A DNA stretch of 33,069 bases, taken from NCBI RefSeq assembly GCF_030814815.1, contig NZ_JAUSVR010000028.1, positions 1-33,069 on the forward strand, read 5' to 3'. A model generated the notes under the pieces. The model saw nothing but the letters and a program-made list of their open reading frames with translations. It had not been told where the DNA came from and made no database searches. Source of the stretch: Ancylobacter amanitiformis. GTDB taxonomy: Bacteria > Pseudomonadota > Alphaproteobacteria > Rhizobiales > Xanthobacteraceae. Below, piece after piece: positions 9,350 to 16,969 of the stretch (within the stretch, counting starts at the first letter, position 1; each line of letters begins with the position of its first letter). The translations under genes and the position numbers were made by a program.

Positions 9350-11094
9350 TCCGCGGTCTCCCCGGCGTCTGCGATATCTGCGGGTTTCTTGAAGAATTCG
9401 TTGCGCTGGTGGTAGTAGCCGAGGCCGAACAGGGCCTGCTCCTGCGCGGAAAGCGAAGGGGGGAACGGATCGGCCCCCGGCTCCATGGCCTCCATGATGC
9501 CGCCGATCACCTTCTCCAGGTTTACCCGGCGTCCCGGCGACTGCTTGCCCATCTTGGAAAGGTGGTTGGCGGACCCCTTCTCCAGCAGGGCAAAGACCTT
9601 GCGCGGCTGGGCTGAGGCCGAGCCGTAGAACTTGTCCTTGATGGTGGCGTTCACCTTGCCACCAAGGGCGGCATTCTGCGCCTGTTCATAGGCGGCAAAG
9701 AGCCGTCCCAGCAGGTAGCCTCGGTCTCTGTTGCTCGGGTCGAGCGCCACGGGAGCCTCCCTGTTGTAGTTGCGGGCAAGAATTGCTTTGAGAATGCCAA
9801 TGCGCAGAGCGTTCACGTCGCCATCGGCGCGGATACGTGTCAGCACGGCGGCGAGCAGTGTCAGCGGATAGCGCGTGCCGCCCAGAATGGCGCGCATCCA
9901 TTCGCCCGCGAGATTGGGCGGCACGTTTTCGGATTTGCCGAGCACCGCCGTCTCGCGCAGATAGCGCCACAGCGGCGGATAATCGTCACGCGGCGCCGGC
10001 GCGATGCGCATGTCGCCGACGAAGCGCTGATAGTTGCGGGTCAGCGCGCCGAAATTGTCCTCGAAGAAGAAGCGGATCGACAGCCGCGCCGCGTTTGGGG
10101 CGAGGCCGAGCACGTAGAAACGCACCCCCGCCTCGAGCTTTGGCGCGACCTCGGCCAAATGCTCGCCATTGCGGATGCGTGCCAGCTGGATACTGATGGT
10201 CTTGCTGGCGGCGGCCTCTTCCGCGCTGGGGTCGAAATAGGTGGAGAACAGGCTCTCGGCCTCGCTCGCCGTCGCCATGTCCGACGCATCCGCCCAGAAC
10301 ACCACCGAGGCATCGCCGATCTGGATGCGGTGGCTGCTGTCCCTTTCCAGGAAGCGGTTCAGAGTGGTGGTGTAGGCGAAGGCGGCGGCTTCGGAGACCG
10401 GGGCGTTGTCGCCCTGCTCATGGCCGTAGGAAGTGAAGGCGTCGAGATTGAAGGAAACCAGCGCCGCGCCGGAGGATTGCGCGCCCCACACGCCCTTGAT
10501 GGACGGGTGCAGCCGGGCCACCGGCCCCGCCTCGCCGGTGACGAGGCAGATCTGCGGGGCGCTGTCGCCGGCCGCGGAAACCCGTGCCCACAGCGCCGTC
10601 GCCGCCGGGCGATCATGCAGATAGCCGGACCCGCGCCGCTCGCTTTCCAGCGCGAAGACGACATTCTGGTCCTTCATCTCCTCCGGCCAGAGCGGCGCGG
10701 CGAACTGGTCCGGCGTCCATGTCTGGAGGAAAAGCCGAAGGGCGAGGAGACCGGCATCGCTCGCCCCGTCGAGAAGCTCGACATGCCGCTTCACGAAGGC
10801 CGCATGCTCCTCCGCCGTGCGCTTGCCTTCGCCCGCGGTGATACCGAGCACATAGGAGGTCTTGTCCCAGAAAGTGTTGGGCGAGATGCCGGCCGTGCGT
10901 TTCACCGGCTGCGGCACCAGCATCTGCCGGGTCACCTTCTTCTTTCCCTCGCCGTCGCGCAGATCGGTCACGCCGGCGACCGAGCCGTCCTCGTTGAGCG
11001 AGATGACGAAGCCGATCTTCTCCGCGGAAAAGCCGAAGGGCGGCGCGTCCGGCAGGCGCCCATAGGCCTGCACGAGGGAGGAGAGGATGGTCAT
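9346..11094 (-). CDS. cas8c: Cas8c (Csd1) large Cascade subunit
   Basis: This 582-residue protein is typical of Csd1 in size and has family segments such as LVQAYGRLPDAPPFGFSAEK near the N-terminus, FWADASDMA near the middle, YLLGRLFAAYEQAQ and a C-terminal region ALFGLGYYHQRNEFF. Cas8c recognises the PAM (TTC in characterised I-C systems) and helps open the target. An internal start within cas8c normally also yields the small subunit Cas11c, so the C-terminal third probably has a second product, but I cannot fix its start. Start and stop overlap the neighbouring cas genes by 4 nt each. Confidence 0.96.
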   Translation of the reverse strand: MTILSSLVQAYGRLPDAPPFGFSAEKIGFVISLNEDGSVAGVTDLRDGEGKKKVTRQMLVPQPVKRTAGISPNTFWDKTSYVLGITAGEGKRTAEEHAAFVKRHVELLDGASDAGLLALRLFLQTWTPDQFAAPLWPEEMKDQNVVFALESERRGSGYLHDRPAATALWARVSAAGDSAPQICLVTGEAGPVARLHPSIKGVWGAQSSGAALVSFNLDAFTSYGHEQGDNAPVSEAAAFAYTTTLNRFLERDSSHRIQIGDASVVFWADASDMATASEAESLFSTYFDPSAEEAAASKTISIQLARIRNGEHLAEVAPKLEAGVRFYVLGLAPNAARLSIRFFFEDNFGALTRNYQRFVGDMRIAPAPRDDYPPLWRYLRETAVLGKSENVPPNLAGEWMRAILGGTRYPLTLLAAVLTRIRADGDVNALRIGILKAILARNYNREAPVALDPSNRDRGYLLGRLFAAYEQAQNAALGGKVNATIKDKFYGSASAQPRKVFALLEKGSANHLSKMGKQSPGRRVNLEKVIGGIMEAMEPGADPFPPSLSAQEQALFGLGYYHQRNEFFKKPADIADAGETAE

Positions 11095-11759
11095 CGGCGG
11101 ATCTCCGCGGAGTCAGGTGCCGGCACCTGGACCGCGCCCGCTTCCAGCATGGCGCGGAAGAACAGCGAGGGGCGGCCGGGCGCCTGATGGTCGATGTCCC
11201 ACAGCATGAAGCCGAGATCCCGGCTTTCGGAAATGGCCGGGGGCAGGGGGGCGTCGGGCGCGATCAGCTCGAAATGAGCGGCGAATTCGCGGGTGCCGAG
11301 GCAGGGCTGGTGGAAGCACTGGCCGCGCGCGGCGCGCCGGTTGAACGTGTCGAGATGCTTGCCGACATTGTCGTCGGCGCCGGCCTTGTCGGTCAGTTCG
11401 AAATGCGCCGCGATCACATAGGCCGGTTTCACCAGCACGGTGGAGGCGCGCTGCTGGCGATCCTCGTCCACCAGAAGGCTCAGGCCCTCCAGATCGCCGC
11501 GCTTCATCGCGCTTTTTATCTTGCCCGCCGGGGCTTTGCTGCCAACCTCGTTGCGGCGGATGGACTGGAAGCGGATGGGCTCCAGCACATGAATAGCATC
11601 CACCACCCAGCGGATCGCCGGCTTCCAATGGATCGCCTCGAGAATGCCGCGCGCGGCGGACGGCGTCATTACATCATAGGAAACCCGCTCGACTTTCATT
11701 TCGGGCCGGGTGAAGCAGGCATGATCACCCCACACCTTCAGGCGGATTCCGTATCCCAT
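11091..11759 (-). CDS. cas5c: Cas5c (Cas5d) crRNA-processing Cascade subunit
   Basis: This 222-residue protein starts MGYGIRLKVWGDHACFTRP, the standard Cas5c N-terminus, so I choose the ATG at 11757-11759 over the in-frame upstream codons that would extend it to 11846. Conserved parts include EMKVERVSYDVMTPSAARG, ILEAIHWKPAIRW, FQSIRRNEV and the glycine-rich end. In type I-C there is no Cas6; Cas5c cuts the repeat at the 3' base of its hairpin, leaving an 11-nt 5' handle, and caps the handle in Cascade. The gene follows a 324-bp gap after cas3, which carries a pseudo-repeat RNA on the other strand, so cas5c probably has its own promoter. Confidence 0.96.
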   Translation of the reverse strand: MGYGIRLKVWGDHACFTRPEMKVERVSYDVMTPSAARGILEAIHWKPAIRWVVDAIHVLEPIRFQSIRRNEVGSKAPAGKIKSAMKRGDLEGLSLLVDEDRQQRASTVLVKPAYVIAAHFELTDKAGADDNVGKHLDTFNRRAARGQCFHQPCLGTREFAAHFELIAPDAPLPPAISESRDLGFMLWDIDHQAPGRPSLFFRAMLEAGAVQVPAPDSAEIRR

Positions 11760-11791
11760 CAGTACCCTACCAGTCGATCGCCATTTTGTGG

Positions 11792-11828
11792 TTCTGTGTA
11801 AGCGAAGCGTAATTTCATTCATATAGCT
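11792..11828 (+). promoter_or_regulatory. TTC PAM plus partial protospacer for the pseudo-spacer, in a divergent promoter region
   Basis: TTC at 11792-11794 is the I-C PAM. The bases from 11795 match the pseudo-spacer starting at 12010: positions 1-5, 8-11 and 13-17 are identical, with mismatches only at 6, 7 and 12 (14 of 17). Positions 6 and 12 are bases that type I Cascade flips out of pairing. Similarity continues to about 11820 if two one-base gaps are allowed. The site lies 33 bp before the cas5c start (minus strand) and upstream of the mini-ORF (plus strand). A CATATAG element at 11820-11826 reads as a weak -10 on either strand (CTATAT on the minus). A Cascade bound here would block one or both promoters. 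Confidence 0.75.
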
Positions 11829-11885
11829 TGCGTAAAGGCCCGACAAGGTGCAACGTCGCTCTCGCCGTTACAGGGAGGACTCGTC

Positions 11886-11966
11886 ATGCGTCGAAGGCGG
11901 TACGCTTTCCGACTGCTAATCGGAACGTTCAAAATCGAGATCGAAGTCGATCTCGAGCCTATATAA
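11886..11966 (+). CDS. 26-codon arginine-rich mini-ORF with strong Shine-Dalgarno (CreT-like candidate)
   Basis: A perfect GGGAGGA (11873-11879) lies 6 nt before ATG at 11886. The frame runs 26 codons to TAA at 11964-11966 and begins MRRRRYAFRLLIG. Codons 2-5 are CGT CGA AGG CGG, four arginines in a row including CGA and AGG, which are uncommon in G+C-rich genomes; CTA, GGA and ATA follow. Codon use is unlike the flanking cas genes. In haloarchaeal CreTA the toxin RNA CreT is a mini-ORF with efficient SD and tandem rare Arg codons that sequesters a tRNA, and its gene sits next to the pseudo-repeat RNA CreA. Position and form here match that plan. It may instead encode a short cationic peptide, or be a chance frame. 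Function is inferred only. Confidence 0.5.
   Translation: MRRRRYAFRLLIGTFKIEIEVDLEPI
11935..11956. promoter_or_regulatory. Perfect 22-bp dyad ahead of the pseudo-repeat RNA promoter
   Basis: TCGAGATCGA and its exact complement TCGATCTCGA are separated by AG. The dyad ends 5 bp before the TATAAT box at 11962 and covers the expected -35 region, so it could be an operator for a dimeric protein. It also lies inside the mini-ORF (codons 17-24), so in the RNA it could fold as a hairpin. A weaker dyad, TTCCGA/TCGGAA, is at 11907-11925. Confidence 0.55.
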
Positions 11967-11967
11967 T
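11962..11967 (+). promoter_or_regulatory. TATAAT -10 box for the pseudo-repeat RNA
   Basis: An exact TATAAT lies 13 bp before the pseudo-repeat. No -35 consensus is seen at 16-18 bp spacing; the dyad occupies that position, so an activator or repressor may act there. The mini-ORF stop codon lies inside this box. Confidence 0.6.
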
Positions 11968-11973
11968 TGAATG

Positions 11974-12085
11974 GAAATTAGTCATCCTTTATGGGGTGTG
12001 GATAGAAACTGTGTTCGCGATGCGTATATTTCAATTCAGTGTGAGTGACGGGTTTCTAAAATCGAAGCCCGTCACTTTCTATTTT
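11974..12085 (+). ncRNA. CRISPR-resembling RNA: pseudo-repeat, 34-nt pseudo-spacer, terminator (CreA/CreR-like)
   Basis: The 5' end is an estimate, 7 nt after the TATAAT. The pseudo-repeat (11981-12009, 29 nt) begins GTC like the true repeat. It can fold a 5-bp stem CATCC/GGGTG (11983-11987 with 11994-11998) whose bases differ from the array stem yet still pair, and ends in TGGATAGAAAC, which matches 10 of 11 bases of the array handle. The stem abuts the handle exactly where Cas5c would cut. The pseudo-spacer (12010-12043) is 34 nt, the array average. A terminator hairpin stands where a second repeat would be. The RNA is antisense in direction to the cas operon. Established precedents are CreA (antitoxin of CreTA) and CreR (autorepressor of cas genes), both loaded on Cascade and using partial seed matches. 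I infer the same here; transcription is not shown. Confidence 0.75.
12044..12085 (+). terminator. Rho-independent terminator of the pseudo-repeat RNA
   Basis: AGTGACGGGTTT (12044-12055) pairs with AAGCCCGTCACT (12065-12076) with one G-U pair and a 9-nt loop, followed by TTTCTATTTT. The T-run is on the plus strand, so it ends plus-strand transcripts. It begins right after the 34-nt pseudo-spacer. It also lies just past the cas3 stop (12084-12086) and might weakly insulate cas3 from cas5c. Confidence 0.85.
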
Positions 12086-14324
12086 AGATAAGCACATTTT
12101 CCGCCGCGAGATAATCGGCGTCCTCCCACCGCAATCCAATATCATTTTGATAGAGGGCGGCATTTCGCAGTACAGCAAATTGATCGGCGCGAAATTCCGC
12201 ATGTGCGAAAGCAACATGTCCGTTGTGAATCAGAAGGTCGCGCGCCTTGGGCGGAACTTGCACGATGAAGGGTTGCAATTTACGCGCGAGTGTTCCAGAG
12301 GAAATTTGCTCTATCCACAGCTCGCTCAGGGCTTTTTCAGCTGTCGCATCATAGGGAATGATCACCGGTGCGAGACCGCTCTCGATCATCTTGAAGGTTT
12401 CGGCCACGGAGCGATAGGCGAAGTCCGTTCCGCGACTGCTTATTGTGAATTTTTCTAGTATCTTCTTCGCATCCAGCCGCTCGCCCATGCGCCAATAGAC
12501 CTCGCCGAAATAGTCGGCGATTGCGTCCAGCGAGAGCAAGTCCGGATGCTTGCCGATGATCCGGGTCATGTCGCCGATCAAGCTTTTGATTTCACTTGGT
12601 GGGGGATAGTCAGGAGCCGAAAAAACGGTAACAATACTCCCTTCTGTGGCGCGCCGTCCTTCCCGGTTGCAGCGACCGGCCGCCTGGATCACCTGATCCA
12701 GCCCGGCTTCCGCCCGCCAGACGCGCGGAAAATCCACATCCACGCCGGCCTCGATCAGACTGGTGGCGATGACGCGGCAGGGGGCTCCCTGCGTCAAGCG
12801 CGACCGCACGTCGTCGAGTAGGCGGCGGCGATGGGTGGCGCATTGCCGGGTGGTGAGGTGAATGAGGCCATCCAACCCGGCCGCCTGCGCCTCCCGAAAA
12901 AGTTCCAGCGCGTGACGTCGGCTGTTGACGATGACCAGAGCCTGCGGCGCCGACACAAGTGCGCCAACCAGCGCCGTATTGTCCATCGGACCGGCCGGCA
13001 CGATCCGCGCGCGGCGTAACTGCCCGGCGAGGCCACGCGGGTCCGGTGCAAGTTCGCGCCCTTCCAGCGGCAGGCCACCGGGCAGATGGCGCTGGTCGAG
13101 GGCCGGCTGGGTGGCGGTGCACAGCACGATGGTGCAACCATAGTTGCGCGCCAGTTCGTCCAACATGCGGATGCAGGGCTTCAGCAACGTGCGCGGGATG
13201 GTCTGCGCTTCGTCGAGGATGATGACGCTTCCCGCGATATTGTGCAGCTTGCGCGCGCGGGACGGGCGAGCCGCGAACAGGCTTTCGAAGAACTGCACAT
13301 TGGTGGTGACGATGACCGGCGCCGCCCAATCCTCCATGGCGAGCTTCAGCTTGTCCCGGCTGTCGCGGCGCTGTGTCGGGTCGAACGCGTCCTCGTCCAT
13401 GGCCGAATGATGCGCCAGCACATGATCCTCGCCGAGAATGCCGCGAAACACGTCCACGGTCTGGTCGATGATGGAAGTGAACGGGATGACGTAGATGATG
13501 CGGCGATGCCCGTGGGCGTGCGCGTGGTCGAGGGCAAACCCCAGTGACGCCAGCGTCTTGCCGCCCCCAGTGGGCACGGTGAGGGTGAACAGGCCGGGCG
13601 CCTTGCCGGCTTCGCCACGCACATGGGCGAGAACGTCGCCGCGCAGCCGGTTTACCGCGGTGTCGGCGTGGGCCTTGTCCCGCATATGGGTGTCGAAGGC
13701 GGCTCTGAAGACGGGCAGAAGCGTGTCCAGCGTCGGCCAGTCGCGCTCCACCGTGCGCCCCTCCAGCGCCATGTAGAACGCCTCGGTGTCCTTGAAGTCC
13801 GCATCGACGAGGCAGGAAAAGATCATCCGGCCCATGACGGACAGGCCAAAGGCCTGGGCCTCACGGCCGGGATAGTTCCGGGCGAAAGCCGGTACGAGGC
13901 CGTGCACCGTGTCTCCGATCTCCGCCTTCCAGAGGGGATCCAGCGGGGGAAGTTTAGCTTCACGGCGGCGGTCCAGGCAGGCGGCCGTCTCGTTTTTCCG
14001 GTCGGGAAGGCCGGCATGATGGCCTGCGATCGCATAGGCGATCAGTTCGGCGATGGACTTGTCGGCGCCCGCAGCGAGATCCCCAAGCATGGCGAGAGCG
14101 CCAGCGGTGGAATGATCCACGCGGACATCCGCGCCCGTCAGTCGCTTCTGGAACTCAGACGTGTACTTTCCTAGGTCGTGAAACAGGCCGGCAGCGTGTG
14201 CGGCCGCCCCGAGGCCGAACGGGGCGGCCAGCCGCGAGGCAAGGTCTGCGGTGGCGAACAGATGCGCCCGTAAGGCCTGCCAATCCGCTTTGCTATTATC
14301 GCTTCCCGAATGTGCGTAATACAT
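12084..14324 (-). CDS. cas3: Cas3 HD nuclease-helicase (type I-C)
   Basis: I choose the ATG at 14322-14324 (MYYAHSGSDNSKADWQALR), the usual Cas3 N-terminus, giving 746 residues; a TTG 33 nt upstream would add 11. The HD nuclease domain shows FHDLGK (residues 48-53), DHSTAG (70-75) and AGHHAG (100-105). The SF2 helicase shows Walker A PTGGGKT (251-257), DEAQ (371-374), the TAT motif III (403-405) and QAAGRCNREG near residue 560. Cas3 is recruited to Cascade R-loops and degrades the non-target strand. It is upstream of the other cas genes but separated by the 324-bp gap, so it may be transcribed separately. An IS21 element lies 205 bp upstream of the start. Confidence 0.97.
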   Translation of the reverse strand: MYYAHSGSDNSKADWQALRAHLFATADLASRLAAPFGLGAAAHAAGLFHDLGKYTSEFQKRLTGADVRVDHSTAGALAMLGDLAAGADKSIAELIAYAIAGHHAGLPDRKNETAACLDRRREAKLPPLDPLWKAEIGDTVHGLVPAFARNYPGREAQAFGLSVMGRMIFSCLVDADFKDTEAFYMALEGRTVERDWPTLDTLLPVFRAAFDTHMRDKAHADTAVNRLRGDVLAHVRGEAGKAPGLFTLTVPTGGGKTLASLGFALDHAHAHGHRRIIYVIPFTSIIDQTVDVFRGILGEDHVLAHHSAMDEDAFDPTQRRDSRDKLKLAMEDWAAPVIVTTNVQFFESLFAARPSRARKLHNIAGSVIILDEAQTIPRTLLKPCIRMLDELARNYGCTIVLCTATQPALDQRHLPGGLPLEGRELAPDPRGLAGQLRRARIVPAGPMDNTALVGALVSAPQALVIVNSRRHALELFREAQAAGLDGLIHLTTRQCATHRRRLLDDVRSRLTQGAPCRVIATSLIEAGVDVDFPRVWRAEAGLDQVIQAAGRCNREGRRATEGSIVTVFSAPDYPPPSEIKSLIGDMTRIIGKHPDLLSLDAIADYFGEVYWRMGERLDAKKILEKFTISSRGTDFAYRSVAETFKMIESGLAPVIIPYDATAEKALSELWIEQISSGTLARKLQPFIVQVPPKARDLLIHNGHVAFAHAEFRADQFAVLRNAALYQNDIGLRWEDADYLAAENVLI

Positions 14325-14529
14325 GACGGTATGTTGCCCGAGTGCATCGCGTAGCAACAGGTGTCAGTTCCAAATGGAAACCCAAAGGAAGAAAAGGCTG
14401 ACGAGCTGTGTCGTCTGCAGCTGAGGTTCCCCCTCCACTCCTCGTGGCAGCGCCAGCCTTGCCTGCCTTCAGAGGTTCGGGCAGCGGCGGCATGCTGGCG
14501 GGCACATTCTATCTTCAAAGGCTCTGGGC
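14325..14529. other. Non-coding region between cas3 and the IS21 element
   Basis: This region should hold the cas3 promoter (minus strand). No convincing -35/-10 pair is visible and no gene is supported. It does not contain the missing 5' part of the ABC-transporter ATPase gene found on the far side of the IS, so the element is not a simple insertion into that operon. Confidence 0.5.
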
Positions 14530-14579
14530 TGTTGATTTCCGTCGAGAAGTGACCCTGGATTTCCACTGAGAAGTGACCC
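14530..14579. repeat. IS21 left end with two transposase-binding repeats
   Basis: It consists of the terminal TGTTGATTTCC followed by two GATTTCC..GAGAAGTGACCC units with a 24-bp period. Confidence 0.85.
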
Positions 14580-14600
14580 GGGCTGATGGTGGTCTTCGGG

Positions 14601-15397
14601 TCAGGTGGCGGTCAAGTTTCGCGGCTTCTCCCTGGTGGGTTTGGGTGGCTTTGCCGAGCTGCTCTTGAAGCGGAAGCTGTCATTGCCGGTCTCGAGGATA
14701 TGGCAGTGATGGGTGAGCCGGTCGAGCAGGGCCGTGGTCATCTTGGCATCGCCGAAGACGGCAGCCCATTCGGAGAAGCTGAGATTGGTGGTGATGACCA
14801 CGCTGGTGCGCTCATAGAGCTTGCTCAGCAGGTGGAACAGCAAGGCGCCGCCTGAGAGGTGCTGAACGGTAGGTAGCCCAGCTCATCGAGGATGACGAGA
14901 TCGGCATGGACAAGCCGGCCGGCGATCTGGCCCGCCTTTCCCTGCGCCTTCTCCTGTTCGAGGGCGTTGACAAGCTCGACGGTGGAGAAGAAGCGGACTC
15001 GCCGATGATGTTGCTCGACGGCGTGGACGCCAAGAGCCGTAGCGATGTGGGTCTTGCCGGTACCCGGCCCGCCGACCAGGACGACGTTGTGCGCGTCGTC
15101 GAGGAACTCGCAGCGATAGAGCTGGCGCACGAGCGCTTCATTGACCTCGCTGCTGGTGAAGTCGAAGCCGTTGAGGTCGCGATAGGCGGGGAAGCGCGCA
15201 GCCTTGATCTGGTAGGCGGTGGATCGCACCTCGCGTTCGGCGGTCTCGGCCTTCAAGAGTTGTGAGAGGATCGGCATGGCGTTCTCGAAGGCCGGCGATC
15301 CCTGTTCTGTCAGCTCTGTGACGGCTTGCGCCATGCCGTGCATCTTGAGGCTTCTCAGCATGATGACGATGGCCCCGCTGGCCGGGTCATGACGCAT
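14601..15397 (-). pseudogene. istB: IstB-like transposition helper ATPase, frameshifted
   Basis: The 5' frame (ATG at 15395-15397, overlapping the end of istA) encodes an IstB/DnaC-type AAA+ protein: MLRSLKMHGMAQAV, Walker A GGPGTGKTH, Walker [14 protein letters not shown]. After LGYLPFS the frame shifts at about 14855-14862 (two bases too many, or one too few, relative to the expected [13 protein letters not shown]) and stops early. The rest is intact in another frame ([32 protein letters not shown] and [19 protein letters not shown]) to the stop at 14601. IstB directs target choice for IstA. Unless the shift is a sequencing error or programmed, the protein is broken. Confidence 0.85.
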
Positions 15398-16916
15398 GGC
15401 GCGCCTCCCCGGGTCGGCGCAGGGTGTCATAGCGTTCGACGTTGGCCTGCGGCTCGGTGGTCAACGTGAGGGCGGCAGGGGCCGGGATTGTCGGGGTGCT
15501 CAGCGGCGTGCCGTCGATCAATCGGTGCAGCAGGTTGAGGATGTGGGTCTTGGTCGGCACGCCGGCCTTGAGAGCAAGTTCGACGGCTGTGAGCACGACC
15601 TGCTCGTCATGCTGAAGGACCAGGGAGAGAATCTCCACCATCTCCCGGTCACCGCCCGGTCGCTTGAGCATGTGCTGCTGCAGAGACCGGAAGGCCGGCG
15701 GCATCGCGGCAAAGGGCGCGCCGTTGCGCAAGGCGCCGGGCTTGCGCTGGACCACGGCCAGATAATGGCGCCAGTCATAGACGGTGCGGCTCTGGCGATC
15801 ATGGGAGCGAGCGAACACCCGACCATGCTCACAGATCGCCTGTCCCTCGGCGACGACGACGATCCGGTCGGGATAGATCCGCAGGCTCACCGGGCGGTTG
15901 GCGAAGGACGCCGGCACGCTGTAGCGATTGCGCTCCAAGTGGACGAGGCAGGTCGGGGAAACGCGCTTGGCGTGTTCGACGAAGCCGTCGAACGGCCGGG
16001 GCACTGCCATCAGGTGCCGTATCTCCTCGCTCCATACCTCGGCGATCGAGCCGGGTTGCGAGCCGTGCCCGGTCTGGGTCCACAACTCCCGGCATCGGGT
16101 CTCCAGCCACTCGTTCAAGGCCTCCAGCGAGGGGACGTTCGGCATGGGTTGCCAGAGCCGATGACGGGCATCCTGTACGTTCTTCTCGATCTGCCCCTTC
16201 TCCCAGCCGGAGGCCGGGTTGCAGAACTCCGCCTCGAACAGGAAGTGGCTCACCATGGCCGAGAAGCGGATGTTGACCTGGCGCTCCTTGCCCCGGCCGA
16301 CTTTGTCGACCGCCGTTCGCATGTTGTCGTAGATGCCCCGCCGTGGCACGCCGCCCAGCGCCCGGAAGGCGTGGTTGTGAGCGTCAAACAGCATCTCGTG
16401 GGTCTGGAGCAGGTAGGCTCGAAGCGTGAAGGCGCGGCTGTAGGACAGTTTGACGTGGGCGACCTGCAGCTTGGTGCGCTCGCCGGCGATGATCGCCCAG
16501 TCCTCCGACCAGTCGAACTGGAACGCCTCGCCCGGTACAAAGGCCAGGGGCACGAAGGTCCCGCGGCCGCTGGTCTGCTGCTCGCGCAGCCGGGCTGCCT
16601 TCCAGTCCCGGGCGAAGGCCGCCACCCGATTGTACGATCCCTCATAGCCCAGCGTCACAAGATCGGCGTGCAGCTGCTTGACCGTGCGCTTGTGCTTGCG
16701 CGACTTGCCGCCCTCGACCCGCAGCATCGCCGCGAGCTTGTCGGCATAGGGATCGAGTTTGCTCGGCCGGTCAGGAGCCTGAAACTGGGGCTCAATGCTG
16801 TCCGCCCGCAGATACTTGCGCACGGTGTTCCTCGAGAGGCCGGTGCGGCGGGATATCTCTCGGATCGAGCGACGATCCCGATGATGCCAGCGTCTGATGA
16901 CGCTCAATAACTCCAT
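15387..16916 (-). CDS. istA: IS21-family transposase IstA
   Basis: This 509-residue DDE transposase starts MELLSVIRRWHHRD (ATG at 16914-16916); upstream codons in the frame lie in the IS end. An N-terminal helix-turn-helix (SIREISRRTGLSRNTVRKYLR) precedes the rve integrase core: the first Asp in FQFDWSEDW, the second in GIYDNMRTAVDKV, and the Glu in ASGWEKGQIEKNVQ. The C-terminal part carries the usual Mu-type beta domain (YSVPASFANRPVSLRIYPDRIVV). Its end overlaps the istB start by 11 nt, the usual IS21 arrangement. It appears full length. Confidence 0.93.
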   Translation of the reverse strand: MELLSVIRRWHHRDRRSIREISRRTGLSRNTVRKYLRADSIEPQFQAPDRPSKLDPYADKLAAMLRVEGGKSRKHKRTVKQLHADLVTLGYEGSYNRVAAFARDWKAARLREQQTSGRGTFVPLAFVPGEAFQFDWSEDWAIIAGERTKLQVAHVKLSYSRAFTLRAYLLQTHEMLFDAHNHAFRALGGVPRRGIYDNMRTAVDKVGRGKERQVNIRFSAMVSHFLFEAEFCNPASGWEKGQIEKNVQDARHRLWQPMPNVPSLEALNEWLETRCRELWTQTGHGSQPGSIAEVWSEEIRHLMAVPRPFDGFVEHAKRVSPTCLVHLERNRYSVPASFANRPVSLRIYPDRIVVVAEGQAICEHGRVFARSHDRQSRTVYDWRHYLAVVQRKPGALRNGAPFAAMPPAFRSLQQHMLKRPGGDREMVEILSLVLQHDEQVVLTAVELALKAGVPTKTHILNLLHRLIDGTPLSTPTIPAPAALTLTTEPQANVERYDTLRRPGEARHAS

Positions 16917-16969
16917 GTCGATCACTCCGCTGTCCCCCGCGTAGCCCGCGTGAGACGTGGTGAAAACAT

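Noticed and set aside
11828..12091. An 87-codon plus-strand open frame across the cas3-cas5c gap
   Set aside because: It lacks a ribosome-binding site, resembles no protein, and includes a peptide GVWIET that is simply the translated pseudo-repeat (the array repeat gives GAWIET). The mini-ORF in another frame has the strong Shine-Dalgarno.
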